Shown here in pieces: positions 1 through 8,645 of a stretch of 31,521 nt of DNA. Location of the stretch: contig JANBQC010000321.1 of assembly GCA_027576995.1 (NCBI GenBank), positions 1-31,521 on the forward strand, read 5' to 3'. The number at the start of each line of letters is the position of its first letter. The first letter of the stretch is position 1. Source of the stretch: Dimargaris cristalligena. Taxonomy: Eukaryota; Kickxellomycota; Dimargaritomycetes; Dimargaritales; Dimargaritaceae. Below the pieces are notes generated by a model. The model saw only the letters and a program-made list of their open reading frames with translations. It searched no databases and had not been told where the DNA came from. Both the position numbers and the translations under genes were made by a program.

Positions 1-262
1 CCTTGCCAGCCTAGTGAGTGACCAATTTTACCCATAGGTAGTAATATTCAAATAATTTTATTCAGTACTTTAGGCCAATCTAGCCAGCTTATTAGGATGG
101 GTAGTATTCCTTTATACTATCCATCCATCCTTTAACCTTTTAAATTTTGACCATAGGAGTAATTAAACTCCCTTTAGGAACCTACAGTTTATTTTAATTT
201 ATTTTATTAATAACTTTTTTTAAAGGAATGTACATTCCTTTTCTAGTTTAGGTATGTATTAG

Positions 263-360
263 CCTACTTGGAGGGAATGTAGATGTTTATTTGAATTTGG
301 GTGAACATTGGCCCACTTGGAGGGAATGCACATGCCCATTCAAATTTGGGTGAGCATGGC
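263..360. repeat. Two diverged 49-bp tandem units
   Basis: Units 263-311 and 312-360 align without gaps at 38 of 49 positions. Eight of the eleven differences are transitions (C/T or G/A). Related words recur at about 366, 480 and 531, so the array is probably longer and more decayed. Confidence 0.7.
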
Positions 361-661
361 CTCCATCTCCCATTTCCTAATTTAAAATCCCATTTGAATT
401 AGGATTCCCATTGGCCCACATTTGCCAATGTCAATTCCCCATTCCCTTTTACTACATTTACCATACTAAAAAGGGAATCTCCATCTCCCATTTTGCCAGT
501 TGGCTACTCCCATTCAAATTTAGAAGCCTCCAGCTCCCATTTACCAATTAGCATTCCCTTTTTACTATTTGGCAGTACCTTTTAGTACCCTTTCTTTTTA
601 TTTAAAATAGCTAGCTAAAGAGCTAGTTAAAATAAACAGGGCAGAGCTTAAAAGGACAGGG

Positions 662-697
662 CTTATAATTGTATTATGGGGTTAGTACAATTATAAG
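662..697. repeat. 12-bp perfect inverted repeat with 12-nt loop
   Basis: CTTATAATTGTA at 662-673 is followed by its exact reverse complement at 686-697. A perfect palindrome TACTCAATTGAGTA lies at 727-740. The function is unknown; AT-rich composition makes chance pairing more likely than in the island. Confidence 0.6.
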
Positions 698-782
698 TAT
701 AAATATAACCCCACCAACTATGCTGGTACTCAATTGAGTATAAGCACTACCTCTGCCCTTTCTGGGTGTGCCCCCTCCCCAT

Positions 783-1537
783 CGCAATATAGGCTAAATC
801 TCCTTGGCTTATATTGGTGGCGATGGATGGGTAGATAATATAGGGGGGGGAAGGTTATGTCCGTTCCCCAAAGGTCACGTGACCTGAATATGATGACCCA
901 CCTATATGGATTTTACCCTATATAGCCGGGTTGAACTTCATCCATATAGATGAGGCTGGAATCTAGCATTAGGTGTGTCAAATTGATAAAGTCGCAACAT
1001 TGATCTAAATACTGTAAGTGTTTAATATATCGATATTGGTTTAATGCGGGTAACCAGAGAACCAGAGACTTATCAAACTAATCTGCGCTACTGGAGGTAC
1101 CGCGATCGAGTAGTGTTCAATATTCACAATGAGAGAGTATGTGCGTGTATGGATGTTTTTGTTACAAAGTAGTTGCTGAATATACAGATGGGATTGAGAG
1201 AATGTAATAAAGTTAACAGATACTATGAAACCGGAGTATGGAGACGCCCATTGTTGAGCAGCGGACGATAAAATAACATTAGGAGGCATGATGGATAGAG
1301 TGGACAATTCTTAAATTGGGGCTGAGGGTCAAGGGGCGTCAAATAGGCAAAAAAAGTCTAAATAAATCATAACAGTGGAGCTATCGAATATACTGGAGGG
1401 CTCTTCAGTGCATTTCATAAATACGTATGGAATTTACAAGACCTAAGGAAATAAATACTATGGCACAAAATGACCTAGATGGGATGCAGAAGGGGCTGGA
1501 GTGGGCAAACGGCAATAGTAGAATAAGGACAGATAGC
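783..1537. other. Gene-free stretch downstream of the S9 peptidase gene
   Basis: CG dinucleotides reappear here. The stretch begins with an imperfect hairpin (779-826) and a CACGTG palindrome (872-885). The rest is moderately AT-rich and presumably includes the 3' untranslated region of the minus-strand gene ending at 1538. I see no clear polyadenylation signal or gene. Confidence 0.5.
872..885. promoter_or_regulatory. Palindromic CACGTG E-box (AGGTCACGTGACCT)
   Basis: A perfect 14-bp palindrome contains GTCACGTGAC, the preferred site of bHLH factors of the Cbf1/Pho4 and USF/TFE types. It lies about 90 bp inside the CG-containing island and over 650 bp past the end of the nearest gene, so it is not an obvious promoter element for any gene in the window. 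Confidence 0.4.
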
Positions 1538-4303
1538 TTAGGACTGGGAGCTACAGCTGGTCCGGATAGCATCAAAATCGATCTCTCGACTGCTCGCCTG
1601 ACCATTACGACTAATGTACAAACTCGGCAATCTAGGGGCGTCGGGCATACTATTTTCGAGTTTCTCGATGATAAACGCTATATTAGTGGCCAGTTGGTGG
1701 AGTGATGTTAGCTGGTTTGGGTGAGAATCGGGCCGGCTATCAGGGTCCATCCCAACCATAAGTAGTAAATCGCGGTGGTCAGGACAATCCATTGACTCTC
1801 CTTGGTCGTGGCGGCCACTACTACCTCCACGGAAATTCATACCATCGGCATCGCTTAAATTGAAGGTACTGTGACTTGGGGTACGGGTCGAGTAGGTTGA
1901 ACCTGTAGCCAAGGCGGAGCCGAATCGGTGTCGTAATTGGCTGACCCATTTGGTAGATTGCCAATATTTGGCGCGCGAATCATCGAGGTGGGTATGTACT
2001 AGAATGTGAGGCACACGACCGCGGTGCTTGGGGTTCACGTGGTGGTAGGGTGAGTAACTGGCAATATATTTAAATATGGCCTCATCAGCGGTGGGGTCAC
2101 CATATTCTTCCCGCAGGGTGGTGGCAAAGGGGTCATGGTCAAGTTTAGTGGGACCATTCTCCGAGGTAGAGTCATCAGCGCGCATAAGCCGAGTCATGAG
2201 AGCATTAAGTACGTCGGTAGCGGGGGACTGGAGCACGGCCACCCGGAAGAGCGCCGGCTTCAGATTGATGGCGGCCGCAGCAATCATTCCTGCGCCTTCG
2301 CTGAAGGTCATGACGGCCAGCCTGTGCGCTGATGTGTACCGGCGTTTAGCCAGGGCATGGGCTACGGCCAGTAAATCGTAGGCGCTACTCTTCTTCTGTA
2401 GGTACTTGCCAAACACTTCGTGCCAAGCCCGGCCGTTTTCGCTACCCCCGCGCACATGAGCAATGACCACCACGTACCCACGGTCAAGTAGCGGTTGCCA
2501 TTGGGGGTTGAACTCGGGCTCGAAACAACGGCCCTCGCACCCGTCCAGTAAAAGCACGGCTGGATTGGAGCCATCCCCACGGAAATGCTCGGCGTGGTAG
2601 ACGAGCGAGACGGGGATTTTGAACTGTCGGGGTGGGGTCAGGTAAAAGGAGTCCTTAACCCGAGGTGGATCCACAAACAGACGCTCCTGGGTGTACTGGT
2701 GGGCTTGGAAGCGGTGGTGCAAAGGGGAGGCCCATAGCTCTCGCTTGCGCTGAGTATCCAATCGGTACTCGTAGGTCGTGGGCGGTCGGGCTAGGCTGGA
2801 CACCGTGTAGCGAAGTTGGTTACCGTAGTAGTCTTGACCAGCCGGATGAATGCGCACCGCAGCAATGATATCCCCTATGGCCAAGTAATGGCTGGTGAGG
2901 GGTTGAATTCTGACGGGGGCATCTAGTTCATTGGGAATGGGCTGCGACGCGGGGGAAGAGACGGAAGTATTTCGACCATGTCCGGAACTGGTTGTCCGGG
3001 GAGGTATATAGTAAGGTGAAGACCGCCCAGTATTGGGGGGTTGCTCCTTGGGGAGGTGAACCACTCGCACCAATGACTTACCGAGTGACTGCTCCCAAAG
3101 TACCAGGTGGTTGGCGAAGGGGAAGATACGCTGTACATAAATCTGGGAGTCGTAGGGTACCAGGGGCCGCCAGTGTTCACGGCGACACAAAGGGTCCTGA
3201 AGGGGACAGATAAATACCTGCCCGTTGATTCGGGCTTCGGCACCTTCTCGGTTAGCCAAAATAACCAAGTGGTTTCCCCAGTGCTCGACAAAATAGCGGA
3301 GGTGGGAGTGGAAGGGCTGGATAAGGGTGGGTGACACATCCGGGTGAGCCGCCTGGTCCGATTGTAAGTAGTGGGTTTGGTTTTGCTGCTGAGCCGAGTC
3401 CACCAAGTCAAAGAACACCAAGCGGCGGCTAGCGCTAATCCGTATGTCGAAATGAGCATCAGGGTTGTAGTTACTCAAAATGGGGACGTCGGATTGCTGC
3501 GGGTTGGTATGTAAGCGGTGGCGGTAAACCTGGCCGGGGCGCTGGGCAGTGGTCGGAGTGCAGTAGAATAAAATGCGGCCGCCACTGGCCCAGCCAATGG
3601 CCGGGGTTACATTGTGCACCTGGTCCTGGTGTGAAAGAGCCCGGGACCGCGTATCATATAAATAAAGGGATAGTTTGCCGACACCTGTTGTATCGACAAC
3701 ATAAGCAATCCAACGGTGGTCAGGGCTGACCTCGACGCTGTGTACGGAATGGCAGGCGAATAGAGAGTGGCTGAAGTCGAGGAGCACTTCTTCCCGGTCA
3801 GCCGTCGGCCGGTTGTACGGCCGCCGCAGGTACTGGCGCGGGGTCCGTGTGGAGGCCGAAAAATGGGGCCGGGGAGTTCGGGGGTGGGTCCCTGTGATCC
3901 GCCAGTAATAAATGTAGCGGGGTGGAGAGCCGGGTTCGGTTGGGGCGCGGTCGAACTCCAGGTGATTTAGCTGCCTGCTTTGCTCGGTGTCTTCGTCGCC
4001 GCCGTTGGTCTGGCCCGGTGAAACGATGGAATCGGTGCAGGATATGGTACCAGTGGCTTCAAGTAAATGGCGGTATACCTGTGACCGTAGGCCTGCTTGG
4101 GTTCCAAGCACCGACTCGGCGTAGGCGTTCTCGCTCTCCAGGTGGGCCATAATTTTAGGGTCGGAGCGGGGGTCCTCGGCCATTAGCCATTGGTAAGAGT
4201 CCCGGAAGGTTTGGTCGTAGTAGGTGGTGGCCCGGGATATGCGCTCAGCCCGGGGGGCTTCGAGCAGTTCAGGGTTGGTGAGAGCCGGTGACGGAAACGC
4301 CAT
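1538..4303 (-). CDS. Prolyl oligopeptidase family (S9A) hydrolase, oligopeptidase B/PREPL-like
   Basis: The product is 921 residues in one exon. The ATG at 4303 has a strong ACCATGG context, and the open frame extends upstream without another ATG. Residues ~10-510 fit the family's beta-propeller; ~560-905 fit the alpha/beta hydrolase domain. Landmarks are HVRGGSENGRAWHE, EEYGDP and LDDSRAKYW, which match oligopeptidase B. The likely triad is Ser668, Asp775 and His861. The nucleophile motif reads TFSEGAG instead of the usual GGSAGG, with one extra residue; Phe before Ser recalls PREPL, which has esterase rather than peptidase activity. A loop of some 40-50 extra residues lies between Asp775 and His861, which explains part of the length beyond ~690-730. 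No signal peptide is seen, so a cytosolic enzyme is expected. Family is sure; substrate (basic-residue peptides versus ester) is open. Confidence 0.88.
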   Translation of the reverse strand: MAFPSPALTNPELLEAPRAERISRATTYYDQTFRDSYQWLMAEDPRSDPKIMAHLESENAYAESVLGTQAGLRSQVYRHLLEATGTISCTDSIVSPGQTNGGDEDTEQSRQLNHLEFDRAPTEPGSPPRYIYYWRITGTHPRTPRPHFSASTRTPRQYLRRPYNRPTADREEVLLDFSHSLFACHSVHSVEVSPDHRWIAYVVDTTGVGKLSLYLYDTRSRALSHQDQVHNVTPAIGWASGGRILFYCTPTTAQRPGQVYRHRLHTNPQQSDVPILSNYNPDAHFDIRISASRRLVFFDLVDSAQQQNQTHYLQSDQAAHPDVSPTLIQPFHSHLRYFVEHWGNHLVILANREGAEARINGQVFICPLQDPLCRREHWRPLVPYDSQIYVQRIFPFANHLVLWEQSLGKSLVRVVHLPKEQPPNTGRSSPYYIPPRTTSSGHGRNTSVSSPASQPIPNELDAPVRIQPLTSHYLAIGDIIAAVRIHPAGQDYYGNQLRYTVSSLARPPTTYEYRLDTQRKRELWASPLHHRFQAHQYTQERLFVDPPRVKDSFYLTPPRQFKIPVSLVYHAEHFRGDGSNPAVLLLDGCEGRCFEPEFNPQWQPLLDRGYVVVIAHVRGGSENGRAWHEVFGKYLQKKSSAYDLLAVAHALAKRRYTSAHRLAVMTFSEGAGMIAAAAINLKPALFRVAVLQSPATDVLNALMTRLMRADDSTSENGPTKLDHDPFATTLREEYGDPTADEAIFKYIASYSPYHHVNPKHRGRVPHILVHTHLDDSRAKYWQSTKWVSQLRHRFGSALATGSTYSTRTPSHSTFNLSDADGMNFRGGSSGRHDQGESMDCPDHRDLLLMVGMDPDSRPDSHPNQLTSLHQLATNIAFIIEKLENSMPDAPRLPSLYISRNGQASSREIDFDAIRTSCSSQS

Positions 4304-4775
4304 GGTCGTCACCGGGGGGCTGGTAAGGGCCGCTATTTTGAAAAACTTGGGTGGGAAAACCTGGCCAAAATGGAGCCAGGACGAGTGGAAATATACCTTG
4401 GCGATATACAGGAGGGGCCCCAAAAGTCAAGCGCAGGAAATATTTAATTTAAGGTGGTATAGGTTATACAGGGTAGGACAGATAAACCGGACGACTATCA
4501 GGGTTTTGAGCGCGTGAGTATCTGGGGTTTGGCGGAACCAGGGGGTGGGGTAGTGAGTATCACGCTTAGTACTGGGGGAGAATAGAACCAGGCCAAGGAG
4601 GGAGGGAGGGAGGGGAGGTAAATGACAGGCCACTGATAGGTGGGTGAGTGGCGCTAGGGTTGCAATGCGGTTGAGCAGCCAAAGGACAGTCGGAAACACG
4701 AGTCTACGGGGAAAAGGAACAGCGAAAGGGCGAAGGAATGAAGAAAAGAGAAGAAGGAATAGAAGCGAAGCGTAT

Positions 4776-4801
<26 letters not shown>
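4776..4801. repeat. (GA)n microsatellite in S9 gene promoter/leader
   Basis: About 13 GA units lie on the plus strand, reading CT in the sense of the leftward gene, some 473 bp upstream of its ATG. A sense CT tract also precedes the MATE gene at a similar distance. Confidence 0.85.
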
Positions 4802-4807
<6 letters not shown>

Positions 4808-7218
4808 GAGGAGGATAGGAAAATATTATATAGGCATATATAAAGGGAAAGAACAGGAGCACTAGCAAGCGACTATTATTGAGCATACATGAATTAAGTG
4901 CGCATAAGAGGAACAGGGCAAAGAATAGGGAAACGGCGGTTATATATATAAAACTATATATGAGTGTGGGTGTATGCGCATATACGTAGACAGGCCAAGC
5001 AAAGAAAAAGAGGCGGTTGGTGGAGAATGATTAAGGGACCTGGCGGTATAAAGAGCTTGTTGGGGCTTTGATGGATAACAAAAGACGGGCGGAGAGAGCG
5101 ATAAGGAAGAGGGGTTTTGGTGGAGAGGGGGAAGAGGGAGGGGTGTTAATAGAGAGGGGCCGAGGGCGAATAGCCGGAGTTTATATATATTTATGTGAAG
5201 ATGCGAGCAGCGTTCAGCTTGGGATCGATTAATGAGCCCCCGAGAATGAATGAAGAGGGGGGGGCACCGGCTGAAAACCACTATAACAGGGGGGGGTATA
5301 CAATACAATGAGGGGATCCGGGCCGACCGGGAACGCTTCGGTAAGGACGTGCTTTACCTTCCATGCGGAAACACTCCGACTGCGTGCTAATACCCTGAAC
5401 GCTTCAACAAAGGCGAGAGGGTAAAAATTCGATGTAGAATAAATATATGTAAATGTACAATTTATTATACTACACCTTTCCCGTTTCGAAAGGGACGACG
5501 ACCCTGCAATGAGGCAGTAAATAATAGAGGATGTTTGAAGGCCCGCTCGCTACCAGGGCCGGTCGGTCGGTAGTACACACAACTTGACAAAATAAAACTA
5601 CCCTAATTGGTTTCCTAGTCCTCGCTTTACAATACCTATAGACTATCATACGCAAAGGAGGGATGGGCATGGTTTACACTAGGGGAATGTAGGCTGCCCA
5701 ACGACGGAGCGCGCTGTTACTTCTGACACTCGCGCCCATCATTCCTTTAGTGCCGTTAGTATAGTATAATGGCGTATAATATAGAGTATATAACATTAGG
5801 TAGTATTGTACTACTGCCCCGTGGACCAATCCAAGTGCCACACACAAGGCAACGGTCCCTCAGGGTCCATGGTGGGGAAGGACAGTCCGTCTCATCAGGG
5901 TACTGTGTATGGCTCTGCTCAGGGCGAGTGCTGCCTATTAAGGCTGCGATGATCGCCATATCCCTTTCCTCTCTCACTCATAAACCGACACTGGGCTACG
6001 CCAGTCCAAAACCAATCCGACATGCCCGGGGAGGAATCAATAATACCGCAGGCTTTCGATTCGCGCTTGCAACTAAAACTACCCCACAATACCACCAACA
6101 CGCCCAACTGACTAACTAACGACCACTCTAGTATTGGAGTGCTATGTGGCTGGATACCACCCAGCCCTCCTCCTATTTGGCAAGTGCGAGTATTACTGGG
6201 ATCCATTCCGTTACAATCCTTACCTTATTTTCGATTCCATATTCCCCATTATACTGCCGTGCATATCACACACCCACAGCCCCTATTATTATTTAATACC
6301 CGAACCGGTTTACCCTTGAAATGCACATTTCATTACATACATGACCACGACTCCTCTCTCACTCTACTGCTGTCTCTCCTGCCCGTCTTTGTTGCCCAGG
6401 CGCTACAACTCCCTTTTTTTCACCAATCCATAAGCCCCACCCAGGTCGATCCCACTTGTCCCCGTGCACCAAACAATTCCTAAGGATTATCCACCGTAGA
6501 GTGTGGGATTGCCCTCGCTTCTTTACCACCCCTTCCCTTTCTCTCTACGTTCTTTCTCCCCTCCCTAACTAAAAATAACCGACCACGCTACTACTAGTGC
6601 AACTCACCTTATATTACTGGTCCGTTTCTCCTTGGAATTAGTGATTCCCATAGTCTACTCCAAGCCCCACTACGCCCAACCACGAAACTCCCCCCCCCCC
6701 ACACACACAGGTAAATACATTTTAACCTGCCTACTGAATAAAATAGATACATTGGACTTCCTATAGATAAAACTGCCTTCTTTTGGGTTTTGCTTTTACC
6801 GAAACGAGCCATAAATATTTGGGATCAGGGCGGAATCAAGCAAACGGAACATGGCGGCGGTTATTTGCCTCTTTTTCCAGAGGTGACTGTATATGATCAG
6901 ACAGCGACAACGACAACGACGCCTGTTGACTCTGTTAGCGATCCCCCACACGTATAGAGCCCCACAGGGATAGGGGGTCAGCGCCGTTGTATATAGTGCC
7001 TGGAAATAATTACACCGGTTCGTCGTGGAATCTAATATCATATACGGAGTTTTTTCTTTATAATATACCGGCGCTCAGTCTCTCTCTGGGCCTTTTTTAA
7101 GTTGGCTTAGATCAATCAGTTAGTATTGACTGATGGTTGGGATATATTCCTATAAGGGCGGTGGGGTATGAATAATAATAATGATAATAATCATGCCTCT
7201 ATTGGGCCAAGCTCCCGG

Positions 7219-7266
7219 TTTAGGGAAACGGAAGCAGAGCCGGAAATAGACGCCCGTTTCCCTAAA
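7219..7266. repeat. 13-bp perfect inverted repeat, 22-nt loop
   Basis: TTTAGGGAAACGG at 7219-7231 is matched by its exact reverse complement at 7254-7266. The loop is 22 nt. It is far from any recognised coding end, inside the putative leader of the small gene. It could be an RNA hairpin or a remnant of a small inverted-repeat element. Confidence 0.6.
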
Positions 7267-7945
7267 ATAAAATAAATTGACAAGACCCCCCCCTCCATTG
7301 GGGAAGAGGGGCGGGGAGTTAACTTGGGCATCCACCAAAATAACAGGCATCTTGGCTTGGTTAGTCCGCCTTCAAAGTGCTTGAGGATCGATGGTGGCTG
7401 AACAAGCCCCCTCTCCCTATACCTTCCATGATCTCTGTCATAGAGCCAATATTCCAAAATTAAATAAATATGGTCATAGAAGTTTGGGGTGTCGGCTGTT
7501 GTCTCCCTTCAATGGGGAAAAGACTGCTAAAGACATGAAGCCATACTCGCCACGAGGGCGGTAAACCAAACCAGGCCATTGTTTGCGGGCTTTGTTATAC
7601 AAGTATACAATTCAATGCATTCAACTTCATTCAAGGCCACTCTAAAACACCCCTACCACCACCACTCTAGTCCCCCCTCCCTTGAAAGTAAAGTCGGCTA
7701 CCATAAGATACGAAATGTTAATCAATCAACGGGCCAGTCGCGTGGAATGCCCATCTGCGTCGCTCCGTTGATTATGGTGACATGCCATAAAGCCAGGTCT
7801 CAACTTTGGTGCTACAAAGTGCAGAATCGGGGAAGCTTATTCGCTATCACCATTATCAGTCCATATCCTTCCCGATAATCTCCTTTATTTTCTATAGTGT
7901 TGCCTAGTATTGAGTTTAGGAAGTCATTTTTAATCAATTCGTAAC

Positions 7946-8167
7946 ATGTTTCGCTCCAGTCGCAATCGATCGGTCTCTCCGCAAGAGACCTTGACGTCGC
8001 CATCGCCCTCCCGGCCTGAATCCCCACATCAACGGGTGTCCGGGTCGAACTTTATGTCCCGACTCGGGTCGCCTCAACCCGGCAGGCAAACCCTTTCCCT
8101 CCCGGATCCCCGGGCCGGAACGTTACACAACTATACGAAACAGCAAATACCAATGGATTCTGCTTGA
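7946..8167 (+). CDS. Small Ser/Pro-rich protein, function unknown
   Basis: This encodes 73 residues. The ATG at 7946 has A at -3, and an in-frame TAA lies 12 nt upstream of it, so it is a true start or the first ATG after a splice site; a TTTAG acceptor-like site lies at 7915-7919. The sequence is clearly richer in G+C, with GC-rich third positions, than the AT-rich DNA around it. The product has many SP dipeptides and basic residues (RSSRNRSVSP, SPSPSRPESP), typical of disordered, proline-directed kinase substrates. No domain, membrane segment or signal peptide is visible. AATAAA follows at 8175-8180. It could also be the last exon of a spliced gene whose other exons I could not find. I do not recognise the family. 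Confidence 0.55.
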   Translation: MFRSSRNRSVSPQETLTSPSPSRPESPHQRVSGSNFMSRLGSPQPGRQTLSLPDPRAGTLHNYTKQQIPMDSA

Positions 8168-8645
8168 TAGGTTTAATAAACCAGGGAAAACCCTCACTTG
8201 ACCATGTCAACGTGGTAGATACACTTAATGATTGCCAAAAACCAAATATTTTGTTAATAAAATATACTAAAATGAATCAGGCTCACCAATGGAAATAGCT
8301 CAACCAAATGACAATGTGTGATTTGGCAAAGGATCTTAACAATTAGACCCGAAGTGCGATTAAATCAACCGGGATTAAAAAAAAAAAGAGTGAAAGAAAA
8401 TAGGGGGAGTTATATGCATAGGGAATCAAAGCGAGTGACTCAGTTTTGAAAAATAGGGTGAAATATCGGAGAAATAGTTAAGCGGGGATATTTAAATAGG
8501 ACCTATGGACAGATGTACTTACAGAATATGGACCAGCATGTGTTATTCAAGGGTCATGAAAGTGGGTATAAATTAGAAAAGCAAGGTGATTAAAATGAGC
8601 TCGGTACAGAAAACATATAAAAGGATAAAGGGTAATGCGAGAGGG
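8168..8645. other. AT-rich convergent intergenic stretch
   Basis: Two genes converge here: the small protein from the left and the bZIP gene from the right. Immediately after the small gene lie two mini-hairpins (GGTTTAATAAACC and AGGGAAAACCCT), which overlap an AATAAA signal. Nothing else is recognised. Confidence 0.5.

Larger units (their letters stand above)
1..782. repeat. AT-rich, CG-free repeat-like block (left flank)
   Basis: No CG dinucleotide occurs from base 1 to base 782; the first is at 783. The stretch has no convincing open reading frame. From about 260 to 580 it is built of degenerate ~50-bp units sharing words such as CTCCCATTT, ACTTGGAGGGAATG and TTCAAATTTGGG. It also holds a 12-bp inverted repeat (662-697) and a 14-bp palindrome (727-740). 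I read it as decayed repetitive DNA of the same kind as the right flank. The element type cannot be named from this piece. Confidence 0.7.
4304..7945. other. Gene-poor intergenic stretch, possibly two divergent leaders
   Basis: Bases 4304 to about 5300 are purine-rich on the plus strand, so the sense strand of the leftward S9 gene is CT-rich. They include a (GA)n tract at 4776-4801 and AT-rich TATATAAT on the minus strand near 4830. From about 5800 to 6600 the plus strand is instead pyrimidine-rich, with TATATAA at 5787-5793. A 13-bp hairpin lies at 7219-7266 and AAT repeats near 7172-7193. Several short open frames exist, but none has coding character. Probably a plus-strand leader runs towards the small gene at 7946. 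Confidence 0.5.

Noticed and set aside
1427..1705. 92-residue plus-strand open frame with an ATG
   Set aside because: It overlaps the 3' part of the S9 hydrolase gene in antisense for most of its length and shows no protein features of its own.
4304..4423. N-terminal extension of the S9 hydrolase resembling a mitochondrial presequence
   Set aside because: The frame is open, but the upstream codon at 4423 is TTG; the first ATG is 4303 with a strong context.
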